Below, piece by piece: positions 31,904 to 40,199 of a stretch of DNA of 64,000 nt. The notes below the pieces were generated by a model. The model worked only from the letters and a program-made list of their open reading frames with translations, did not search any database and was not told the DNA's origin. The stretch spans positions 11,470,001 to 11,534,000 of the forward strand of contig CM082589.2 of NCBI GenBank assembly GCA_040954595.2. Direction: 5' to 3'. The DNA comes from Balanoglossus misakiensis. Its lineage: Eukaryota; Hemichordata. Numbering within the stretch: the stretch's first letter is position 1; each line of letters starts with the position of its first letter. The position numbers and the translations under genes are program-made.

Positions 31904-31955
31904 CCAATCATATTCGACTATTTCCAACCAATCAGCTTCTGACTAATTGACCAAT
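31904..31955 (-). promoter_or_regulatory. three regularly spaced CCAAT boxes
   Basis: CCAAT occurs on plus at 31904, 31928 and 31951, i.e. ATTGG on the minus strand. All are in the same orientation, 24 and 23 bp apart, 34-92 bp upstream of the TATA box. All three are followed by CA (CCAATCA), a good NF-Y core. Confidence 0.6.
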
Positions 31956-32344
31956 CACACGCTTCGAGCATAATTTCCAAAAAAGGGAAAACTAACGAAT
32001 TTGCTACATCTTTCCGGTTTCATCTTCAACAGTTTCTAACATTTTTTTGGACCCCCTCCCCCTCGATAAACACCCATACTCAAAGGGTAACTTCATTTAA
32101 TTGTCAGTAAATAAAATCAATTCACAGTCTTATTACATGTACTATTTATAATATACTCAAATTTCCACTACAAAATATCTGTATATGTGCGTTAAATTCT
32201 GAAATCTTTCCACCCAAACCTCTAGTTATGCAAATTTAAATTGCTGTCTGTTGCGTTCGCCTACGGTTTCTCGAGCTCATTTTCGGACATTCGAATCTAA
32301 CTCCTGATTGGCCTATAAACTTATTTCTTTCATCAACACTTTCT
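31956..32344. other. spacer of the head-to-head pair, right part
   Basis: AT-rich, without ORFs of note. The last ~80 bp mirror 30711-30790, and the 5' block of RPA-like copy C follows directly. Confidence 0.5.
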
Positions 32345-32738
32345 AACCGTTAACCCGCTGTACCTCCGCATGTCTCCACAAGAGCTAGGAGCTCAGAATC
32401 GGATGAACGAGACAAGCGGTCTCTCACGTTTAGTAACCGTAACACCGTTAAAGGTAGGTTTTCATTGATTCTAATAAGTCTCCGTTCATCAACATTTCAA
32501 AAATTCTCCATAACCCAGTAGTTGCCACTGTGCTTCAATGAAATATTTCCTTTCAAACTTGCAAATGGTAACCGAATCTCAAATCGCAAATCTTTCCATT
32601 TTTAATAACGAAGTCGGATGCCGCAATCACCAACTCACTTTTTTATCGGACTCCATCATTCTAATACTTTACTTCAATGTTCAAAAATTGTGTAAAACAA
32701 TATCCACTCTCAATCTATTTTTCAGGTTTAACGGCGTT

Positions 32739-33008
32739 ATGGCATCCCCGGCTCCCGGTCCCTCATCCCCAACCAGCCAAGGCGTTGCACTGAAATTGCG
32801 CCTCATGGAGGATGTCGAGATCCGGAATTCCGCCAACGGGAAACTGTTTAGCGTGCCTTGTATGCAGCAGGATGGCAACGTTCTGGAACTTAAATTCTGG
32901 AAAGAAAATCCGAAGTGGCTGAACAGATTACAGAAGGGAGAATACGTACAGCTCCGCAACTTTTCCACTGGAAGAGATAATACCATTTGCCTCTATGATA
33001 GAGCAAAG
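32739..33008 (+). CDS. RPA-like OB-fold protein, copy C, exon 1
   Basis: ATG at 32739 follows an acceptor (TCTATTTTTCAG at about 32714-32725) by 13 nt. The frame gives 90 residues to an AAAG-GTACGT donor at 33009, phase 0. After a Pro/Ser-rich start (ASPAPGPSSPTSQG), it reads LMEDVEIRNSANGKLFSVPC, GNVLELKFW and YVQLRNFSTG. These are the strand pattern of an RPA70-type OB fold (K-L-F-S-x-x-x-x-x-x-x-G-x-x-x-x-x-x-F-W). RPA-type OB folds bind single-stranded DNA. In animals, RPA-like genes outside the cellular set are known from Helitron transposons, but no Rep/helicase is seen here. Confidence 0.6.
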
Positions 33009-33425
33009 GTACGTTATAATCGCACCCCGTAACTTATGGGCCTGACTTTTTTTTTGCCGTAGTCATTTTGGGTATCTTAACCTCCCATCTTCTACATTTT
33101 TAGAAATTTACTCTACAAAATTGAATGACCCATTACATTTTAGAGACCTTTCCCGAATTCAACCGAAGCCCAATGGGAAGGTCTTCGGATGTAATCCAAT
33201 ATGGCAGCCTCCATGCGATCACGTACATTGAAAATCCATTTATATGATACAACCATGCCTTGTCAACTCACCTCGGGTCAAAATTACTGCCATCGATTCA
33301 TCATTTTGCAGTTCAAATTTTAAAAAGCAACTGACAAAAAACAACCACTCTTGCACTATTTCTCCACAACATTTACTACTCGTAATTATTAACATTCAAT
33401 GTTTTCCATTTTATTTCCACTACAG

Positions 33426-33632
33426 TATGAATCAGTGACACATACATCGAATTCTACAAAGAGACGTAAACTGACCATAACTGATGGCACAAGAGATGCT
33501 GAAGTCAACCTTTGGGGTGAGAAAACAGCGCTGCCACTGGATGTAGGTGCCACAGTTAAACTAGGCCCATTGGTTATCAACAGATATAAAACATCGTCCA
33601 CATTAAATACAACAGCGACAACTGAAGTGGAG
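33426..33632 (+). CDS. RPA-like OB-fold protein, copy C, exon 2
   Basis: Follows the acceptor TTTCCACTACAG, is in phase with exon 1, and encodes 69 residues to a GTGAGA donor. It contains KRRKLTITDGTRDAEVNLWG, followed by GATVKLGPLVINRY. This is the 'D-G-T-x-x-x-x-x-L-W-G' strand 2-3 motif of an RPA OB fold. The gene cannot be followed further. About 20 bp into the next intron (near 33652) the sequence switches to the GC-rich insertion. This copy is the only one of the three with both exons open. Confidence 0.6.
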
Positions 33633-33651
33633 GTGAGACATAAAATACTGT

Positions 33652-35074
33652 TCCTGATGCTCCGTGAGAACTGTCAAGTAGCCACGGTTCTAGGCGACAT
33701 AGGATGGATGTCCACGGTACGGGAGGAGGCCATGCATGTATACGGGAAGGAAAAGACCGAAGCCAACCTGCCCGTACCATCCGACGCAGCCATAAAAACC
33801 TGCACACTACCTCGGGAGTTCAATCCAGGCCGCGTACGTGGGGGATTCGTTGGCCATATCTCCCCGCAAGAGCCCACAAGAACCACCACCGCAGCTGACG
33901 ACCTGGAGGAAACTTTGAGCATCTTCCGGGATCCGCAGCTGGAAAAACAGGTACTCGGTGGCGACAAGGACCAGGCGATGGAGGTGTCGGAAGGGCCAGA
34001 CCCACCCCGCACCCGTGTATCACCCCCAATAGCAGTAGCGAGAGACGGGGGAAACCAACGGCTGCTGCAGGAGCCATCACCCCCACGCCAAGAAATGCTG
34101 CCGCTGCAGTCACTGATCAACCCATTGGAGCTGGAGGCGACGTTGGAGGCGGGGGAATATCTAATCCCCTGGGAACTTCGACGCCACCCCGGCAGCCCTA
34201 CTAGGTCCAGATCCCCAACCCGGTCGCCGCGACCGGAGCGTTCTCGAGAGGAAAGGCGGGACCGCCCACCTTCCCGTTAACGACCATCCTTTTCACGCTG
34301 GGGAGATCTCAGCCCCAGACGTCGATCACCGATCCGGTTTCCGACGCCGGAACCGCCCAAAGAAGACGAACGCCGCTGGAGGAGCGCCAGGCCGGCCCGA
34401 AGGAGCCCCCTATCCTCTGTTCCACATTACTCATCAGGCCCTTCTCCATGTCCGTTCCCGGGAGGCCGGAGGTCCACGCGCAAACTGAAGAAACACGCCT
34501 TTCAGTGCCACCTTCCAGTTATTTTTACTGAGAAGCCGGTAGTATTCCGCGAGCGGGACGCGGTGGAGGCGTTAGAGAAACTCACCTATACTGGCTGTGT
34601 GGTCCAGGAAATGAAATACCCGACCTGCTAGACTTCTATATCCGCAGGGGCGGACCTGGACGGATCCCTACGGAATCCTTTTGTTCACCGGAGTCCATGG
34701 TGATGATGAAGCGCCTGTGCGTCTTCCGGGGGTGGGAGGTGCCGAACAGGTTCCGACTGAGCTCCCCCACCACACCAGCGATTCTCATCCACTGGCGTGT
34801 CCTTAGCATACTGCTGAGGTGGGTATCCCAATCACGACAGGAAGAATTCTGGGAAATCCGACCTCACCGGAAAACATCATCAATCCGGACACAGCAACCA
34901 GAGAGGACGGGGGCGGAAGCAGTCGCACAGAATCCATCGACGCAGGGGGAGCGAGGACGCGCCAGGGGTTTTTGATGCATTTTTTATCCCCCAAGCGTGC
35001 GCGGAGGAGTGCCGAGTGGAAGACGCGCCCACCACCATAGATGACCTCACTGACTACGATGTTGGTGTCCCCCC
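33652..35074 (+). mobile_element. GC-rich insertion with Pro/Arg-rich coding remnants
   Basis: Base composition changes abruptly to GC-rich at about 33652, where homology to copies A and B ends. The frame open from copy C exon 2 runs through it to 34280 and ends in an Arg-Ser-rich tail (SRSPTRSPRPERSREER). A further frame (about 34300-34630) holds a C2H2-finger-like segment: CPFPG, TRKLKKH, CHLP. The third-base GC bias implies coding ancestry. I cannot name the element; a gag-like or zinc-finger ORF of an unclassified retroelement is plausible. The right boundary coincides with the gypsy element. Confidence 0.5.
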
Positions 35075-35278
35075 TGTTATGTTTCCATCAACATGGGAAT
35101 AATAATGCGATCATAAGGTATAACAACAACCTATTTATTGATCGGCTGAAAAGACTCAACAATGTGCTTCGCCTTATCTGGGCGGAAGTGACATCGTACA
35201 GCAATTCATAAACAAGTGGAACACCAACAATGCAACACTAGAGGGCGCTATATTGATCGTAGCTGTCAGAATACTACA
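35075..35278 (-). repeat. 3' LTR of the gypsy element
   Basis: 204 bp, starting TGTTATG on plus and ending ACTACA. It contains a minus-strand AATAAA (TTTATT on plus at 35134-35139). It differs from the other LTR only at 35193 (A instead of G). Confidence 0.93.
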
Positions 35279-35291
35279 TCCCCTCTTCTTT
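35279..35291 (-). promoter_or_regulatory. polypurine tract
   Basis: Directly next to the 3' LTR the minus strand reads AAAGAAGAGGGGA, the plus-strand-DNA priming site expected at this position of an LTR element. Confidence 0.8.
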
Positions 35292-35497
35292 AAGATAAAT
35301 TGTTTCAAAACTCTTTTTGAATACGAATGTCACTGTGAATTGTCCTGTGCAAACTCTGCATTCATCTTGAATCAGTCTTTGTCAAAATCAAACGCAACGA
35401 ACATGAAAAATACTCTGGGAAAAATGTGATAAATTTTCCTCTGTATAACTCAACTTTCTGTGGAACAAATGGCATATCTCAATATCAGAAAAAGCTA

Positions 35498-35839
35498 TCA
35501 ATCAGTCACATAATCTTTGTATCGAGACTGCTTTTGTATATTTGTTCTGGTTCGTGTTGATCTCAACGATTCTTGGGCTGGTGACGCTGGCATTGCGGGT
35601 TGTTGAGGCGGTGTTCCGTCTGTGACTGCTGGTGCAATATTGTGTTGATCCATCCCTGTCTGTGCTGGTTTCAGTTCTGCGCTGACTGGTTTCATGTGGA
35701 TCCTGTTGCGTCGCATTTGTTTCCCGTTGTCTAACTTCACGGTGTAGGACCTAGGTGTGTTTGCTGGGGCTACAACTCTCGCTGGACTCCATGTTTTGCT
35801 GATTGGGCTTTGTACATGGACTTGTTGACCTGTCAGCAA
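35498..35839 (-). pseudogene. gypsy pol, C-terminal segment after second stop
   Basis: In the same frame as the integrase ORF and separated from it only by a stop codon at 35840-35842. It encodes the post-catalytic integrase tail: GQQVHVQSP...W.PA.VV, a typical gypsy C-terminal beta-barrel (GPY/F-like region), then a Gln/Pro-rich end. It has no internal Met that would make sense as an independent start. Confidence 0.8.
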
Positions 35840-36808
35840 TTATGGTAGTTGTCTGGAGTGCTGGTCGTGGCTGGAAGTCTGGGCCTGCTGTTGAGATGTC
35901 AGGTATTGACGAACTTCCTCCCCGTTTCTTGCTGGGTGAATTTTGGCTGGGAGAGTTGTCTTGTATGCTCTGCTGTTCAGCAACTCAGCTGGTGATGGTA
36001 TGTTGGACTTCAATGGAGTCGCGCGAAGTGCCAACAATGCTAGATTCGGATCATCTCCGGACTCTTTGCACTTCATCAGGATGTTCTTCACGGTCTGTAC
36101 ATGTCGCTCGATAAAACCGTGCCCTTTGGGATAGTATGGTGATGATGTGACTATCGCAAAACCATACTTCTCAGTTAGGCTGTGGAAGTCTCTAGCTGTA
36201 AACTGAGATCCGTTGTCACAAACTAGTTTCTCGGGTATTCCTTGCTCTGCAAATAGAATTCGGAGGGCTCTCATAATGGTACTGGCTCTGAGGTCTTCAA
36301 GTTTCCTAATGAAGGGGAACTTGGAGTAGTAGTCAGCAACTATCATGTACCATGTTTGGTTCACGTAGAATAGGTCTGCTCCAATTGTGTGCCACGGTCG
36401 TGGTGGAATTTCCATTGGAATCATCGGTTCCTTCTGCTGGGAATTCTGGAATTTCTGGCACGCGTTGCATCCTGTTACTAGTCTCTCTATATCTTTACAA
36501 ATTCCAGGCCAGTACACGCTGGATCTGGCTCTCAGCTTGCATTTCTCGATCCCCAGGTGACTGCTATGAATGCGTTGTAGCATTTCATCTCTCATTACTG
36601 CTGGTATGAGGAGTCGGCTGCCTATCAGGATAATACCATCTTCGATAGCGATATCGTCTCGAATAGACCAGTAGGGTCGAATATCAGCGTGAATGTCCTT
36701 GATGCTATCTGGCCATCCTTTCAGGACTTGCTCGATCAATAATTGAAGAATTTCATCTTTGGTAGTTTCTTCTTTGATCTCCATCTGTCTCATTGGTGTG
36801 ATCTTCAC
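35840..36808 (-). CDS. gypsy integrase region
   Basis: About 322 residues. The N-terminal zinc-binding H-H-C-C motif is visible (HSSHLGIEKC...; CNACQ). The catalytic core has D (GADLFYV), D (VCDNGSQFT) and E (GFIERHVQTVKN), i.e. a complete DD(35)E triad. It is in frame with gag-pol upstream, being separated by a single TAG stop at 36821-36823 plus a few codons. Integrase would be made only if that stop were read through. Confidence 0.88.
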   Translation of the reverse strand: MKITPMRQMEIKEETTKDEILQLLIEQVLKGWPDSIKDIHADIRPYWSIRDDIAIEDGIILIGSRLLIPAVMRDEMLQRIHSSHLGIEKCKLRARSSVYWPGICKDIERLVTGCNACQKFQNSQQKEPMIPMEIPPRPWHTIGADLFYVNQTWYMIVADYYSKFPFIRKLEDLRASTIMRALRILFAEQGIPEKLVCDNGSQFTARDFHSLTEKYGFAIVTSSPYYPKGHGFIERHVQTVKNILMKCKESGDDPNLALLALRATPLKSNIPSPAELLNSRAYKTTLPAKIHPARNGEEVRQYLTSQQQAQTSSHDQHSRQLP

Positions 36809-36820
36809 CAGGTGGTGTAT

Positions 36821-39649
36821 CTAGACTTTCATGTCACTGATTTCGTTCTGATCTTGTGGTGACAGTCTACATAGTGCGTCGGCAAGTATCATCTGTTTGC
36901 CTGGCTTGTAGTGTATGGTGAAATCATACGGCTGTATGCGCAACAGCATTCTCTGTAATCGGGGTGGTGCCTTGGTCAAATTCTTCCTCTGAATTTGCTC
37001 CAACGGTCGATGATCACTCTCTACTATGAAACTTCTGCCGTAGAGATATGTGCGAAACTTCTCACATCCGTAGACTACCGCGAGTAGTTCTCTTTCTATA
37101 TTGGCGTATCGGGTTTCCGCTGGTGTCAGGGCCTTGGACGCAAATGCTATAGGTCTCTGTTCCTGTATGAGCACCGCTCCGATTCCCTTTCCCGATGCGT
37201 CGACTTGTAGAGTGACAGGCTTCTTACGGTCGTAGTAAGCAAGTGTAGTCTTTGTGCTGATCAGGTCCTTGATCATATTGAAAGACTTTGTGTGTGTCGG
37301 AGACCACTCAAACTCAGTGTCGTCTCTGATGAGCTCTCTCAGTGGTGCTGTGTGTTCAGCTAATCTGGGTATGAATGAACCCATGTAGTTCACCATTCCG
37401 AGGAATGTGCGCAGTTCGTTCTTGTCTCTAGGCGGATGCATCATCTCTATCGCCTTGACCTTTTCTGGGTTGGGTTTAACTCCGTCTTCTGTGTATAACA
37501 TGCCAAAGAAACTACATTCTTTTGTCTTGATGTAGCATTTCTCTTTGTTCAGTTTAATGCCTGCTTTCCTGGTTCGTTCCATGGCTTCGTGTAGATGCAG
37601 GTCATGGTGTCGCTCTCCTGATCCGAAGACTTGTATATCGTCTGCAATGCCGACTGCACCTTCACACTCTCTGTATGTTTCATCAATTTTGAATTGAAAC
37701 ACATCTTGGCTCATCCTTAGCCCAAATGGCATTCGTAGGAATCTGTAACGGCCATATGGTGTGTTAAAGGTCGTCAGGAAGGATGATTCTTCATCGATCT
37801 TTACATTCCAGTATCCGTTCCGCGCGTCTAGCTTGCTGAAAAGTGTTGCGCCTGCCAACTTTGGGGTAATCTCCTCCAATGTGGGTGTAGGGTAATGATC
37901 CCTTTTAATGGCTTTGTTCAAGTCCTTCGGGTCCAGACAAATGCGAAGTCTTCCATTGTCTTTCTCCCGGACAACAAGAGAATTGACCCAGTTCGTAGGC
38001 TGGTTCACTTTGGCGATGATTTGCTTATCTTCCATCTCCTGCAGCTCGGTTTTGAGTCTATCCATTAGTTCTAATGGAACTCTGCGGGCAGGGTGTACTA
38101 CTGGTTGTACTTCTGGATCAAGAGTGATGTGGTATGTGTAGTTTTCAAAACATCCGACCACGTCGTCAAAGCAATCAGGGTACATCCTCAGCAACTGTTC
38201 TTTGTTCTTTATGGGAGGGCGGTCCCTGATGGGTGTATTACTGTCTATGTAGTCATCTGCAGGGTTTCTGTTTCTTCCTGCTGGCTTCTGTTCGTTCATC
38301 TTTCTCTTTTCCACTTCCACATTTCTTCCAGGCTGTGCTGTCTTGCACTCTGGGCTCGCCTGCACTTGTATGGCTTCTACTGAACAGTTTATTTGTATCA
38401 GGTTTAAGGCTCTGCTTGCCTTTAACCCTAAAATGGCTGGGCCTGCGGCGTCAGTTACATAGAAGAGGCATCTGATTTTCCTCTCTCTATGTTCACATGG
38501 AATGACGATGGTGCCAAGCTGTTTGATTTTGGAACCTCCATATGCGGTAAGGATTGTTTTATTTTCCTTCAAGTGCCCGCGTTTTGGATTTCCGTGTTTA
38601 TCCAGTTTCTCTGGAAATATGATCTTGAAAAGGCAGAGGGGCAGTATATTGCTCTGTGCACCGGTATCAAACTTGCATCTCAGTGCTACTTTCCTTTTCT
38701 TTTCGCTCTGTGTGATTGTCAGTTTCGTGTATATTTCTTCTTGTCTGTTGATGTTGTCCAATGCATTTATTTCGATAGTTCCAACATCTAGGACTTCATC
38801 ATCTATTTGATGCATGTTGCTGCTCGAGCGTGTCACATTATGGATTGGTTTTCCACCTCGTCTCTGCTGTGACTTCGGTTCGCTTGAGCTGGTTTTGGAA
38901 CGGCATACCGCCTGCCAGTGATTAGGTTTCCCACAATTTCGGCATTTCGAGCCATATGCTGGGCAGTTACTTTTCACTGAGGTGTCATGCTTTTTTCCGC
39001 AATGCTTACATTGTTTGGGGTGTGTCTTGTTGGGCTGCCTTTTTACTGCGTTGACAGCTTTGCTATCCACAGGATTAGCAATATGGCAATTTGTGAGCGT
39101 TTTCATGTGTTTTGTTGTGGCTTCGTGACCTCTAGCTATATCGAGCGCCTCCTTCAAGGTCAGTTTCTCATCACGCCCAATAAGTTTCTTCTGTATTTCT
39201 TGGTGACAGATCCCCCATATCAACTGATCTACGAGTCTTGCTTCCTGTTCTTTTGTATCCCCAAATTTGCATTTGGCGGCTTCATTTTTCAATTTCGAAA
39301 AGAAATCATCAACTGGTTCTCCAGGGTCTTGTCTCATATCTTGGAATTGGTATCTATGTATGCGATGATTCGACTTCGGCTCTAAGTGTTCGGAAAATTT
39401 GTCGAATAGTACTGTGGGGTCTTTCCGCTGGTCTTCATTTTCAAACGACCAACTGTTGTATTTGTCAAGACCTGGTTCACCGGACCATAGAAGTATGTAG
39501 CTAGCTTTCTCTTCATCGTTAGCATCTTTAAGTGCTGTCTTAAATGTTAACTCACATTTTTGACGAAAACGACTGAAGGCTATTGCTAGATCTGGCGCGT
39601 CCCATTCCATCTTTGGGGCTGTGAAGGGCGTTTGTAGTGCGGCCGCCAT
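36821..39649 (-). CDS. gypsy gag-protease-reverse transcriptase-RNase H polyprotein
   Basis: 942 residues from the ATG at 39649, about 97 nt after the primer site. Order: gag core (about 1-185), two Cys-rich knuckles (about 213-250; CKHCGKKH and CRNCGKPNHW), retropepsin with DTGAQ (about 325), RT and RNase H. RT has FSKLDARNGYW, LRMPFGL and GIADDIQVFG, where the usual Y-x-D-D is I-A-D-D, as in K02A2.6-like elements. RNase H has QVDASGKGIG and ESDHRPLE. Gag and pol are fused with no frameshift, as in some Ty3/gypsy lineages. All catalytic residues I can check are present. Confidence 0.93.
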   Translation of the reverse strand: MAAALQTPFTAPKMEWDAPDLAIAFSRFRQKCELTFKTALKDANDEEKASYILLWSGEPGLDKYNSWSFENEDQRKDPTVLFDKFSEHLEPKSNHRIHRYQFQDMRQDPGEPVDDFFSKLKNEAAKCKFGDTKEQEARLVDQLIWGICHQEIQKKLIGRDEKLTLKEALDIARGHEATTKHMKTLTNCHIANPVDSKAVNAVKRQPNKTHPKQCKHCGKKHDTSVKSNCPAYGSKCRNCGKPNHWQAVCRSKTSSSEPKSQQRRGGKPIHNVTRSSSNMHQIDDEVLDVGTIEINALDNINRQEEIYTKLTITQSEKKRKVALRCKFDTGAQSNILPLCLFKIIFPEKLDKHGNPKRGHLKENKTILTAYGGSKIKQLGTIVIPCEHRERKIRCLFYVTDAAGPAILGLKASRALNLIQINCSVEAIQVQASPECKTAQPGRNVEVEKRKMNEQKPAGRNRNPADDYIDSNTPIRDRPPIKNKEQLLRMYPDCFDDVVGCFENYTYHITLDPEVQPVVHPARRVPLELMDRLKTELQEMEDKQIIAKVNQPTNWVNSLVVREKDNGRLRICLDPKDLNKAIKRDHYPTPTLEEITPKLAGATLFSKLDARNGYWNVKIDEESSFLTTFNTPYGRYRFLRMPFGLRMSQDVFQFKIDETYRECEGAVGIADDIQVFGSGERHHDLHLHEAMERTRKAGIKLNKEKCYIKTKECSFFGMLYTEDGVKPNPEKVKAIEMMHPPRDKNELRTFLGMVNYMGSFIPRLAEHTAPLRELIRDDTEFEWSPTHTKSFNMIKDLISTKTTLAYYDRKKPVTLQVDASGKGIGAVLIQEQRPIAFASKALTPAETRYANIERELLAVVYGCEKFRTYLYGRSFIVESDHRPLEQIQRKNLTKAPPRLQRMLLRIQPYDFTIHYKPGKQMILADALCRLSPQDQNEISDMKV

Positions 39650-39745
39650 CTTGTCAGGTCAGTTCGATGGTCTTTTCTTCTGTAGTTTTGGTGTCTTGTG
39701 TAGTCGATAGTGTGTAAAGTCTGCTTACATCTGATCACTCACATT

Positions 39746-39759
39746 CACCGCTGCCACCA
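39746..39759 (-). promoter_or_regulatory. primer binding site, tRNA-Leu(AAG)
   Basis: Just inside the 5' LTR the minus strand reads TGGTGGCAGCGGTG. This is complementary to the 3' end of metazoan tRNA-Leu(AAG) (…CACCGCTGCCA plus CCA) over 14 nt. The identification rests on my memory of the tRNA sequence. Confidence 0.75.
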
Positions 39760-39963
39760 TGTTATGTTTCCATCAACATGGGAATAATAATGCGATCATA
39801 AGGTATAACAACAACCTATTTATTGATCGGCTGAAAAGACTCAACAATGTGCTTCGCCTTATCTGGGCGGAAGTGACGTCGTACAGCAATTCATAAACAA
39901 GTGGAACACCAACAATGCAACACTAGAGGGCGCTATATTGATCGTAGCTGTCAGAATACTACA
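39760..39963 (-). repeat. 5' LTR of the gypsy element
   Basis: 204 bp, identical to the 3' LTR except at 39878 (G instead of A). That base lies in a CRE-like motif (TGACGTCG on plus), which only this promoter-bearing LTR retains. Confidence 0.93.
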
Positions 39964-40199
39964 CCCCCCCCCCCCCGCATGTTTAAAGGTTTCTATAGAA
40001 AAGCATTGTTGAGGTTCACAAAACTTTGAAGAAGCTTTGCAACACTAACTTTGGCCAAAGATTTGAATGTTAAGGTTTCACAAACGTAGTTACAGCTGAG
40101 GTTCAACTAAGACTAGTATAAGAGGCTTCAGCACGCCAAGTCTTGTAGCAAGCTTCAACACAAAGCTTTTTGCAACATTGTTCAAAGCGTTGTCAAAGG
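39964..40199. other. unassigned AT-rich flank
   Basis: Starts with a C run that abuts the LTR and then holds AT-rich sequence with repeated GCTTCAACACAAAGCTTT-like phrases. I see no gene. Confidence 0.4.

Larger units (their letters stand above)
35075..39963 (-). mobile_element. Ty3/gypsy LTR retrotransposon (K02A2.6-like), complete but interrupted
   Basis: A 4.9-kb element on the minus strand with 204-bp LTRs at both ends, a primer binding site, a polypurine tract, gag-protease-RT-RNase H and integrase in one frame. LTR termini are TG...CA. The flanks are C runs on both sides (35069-35074 and 39964 onward), so a short C-only target duplication is likely. The LTRs differ by one base, so the insertion is young. 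However, the pol frame is cut by two stop codons (36821 and 35840). It could therefore be a non-autonomous copy. Confidence 0.93.

Noticed and set aside
33577-34120. Minus-strand ORFs of 76-148 codons in the GC-rich island
   Set aside because: High GC makes long chance frames. The plus frame continues from a real exon and has better composition.
37908-39504. Plus-strand ORFs of 77-132 codons
   Set aside because: Shadows of the gypsy gag-pol frame on the other strand.
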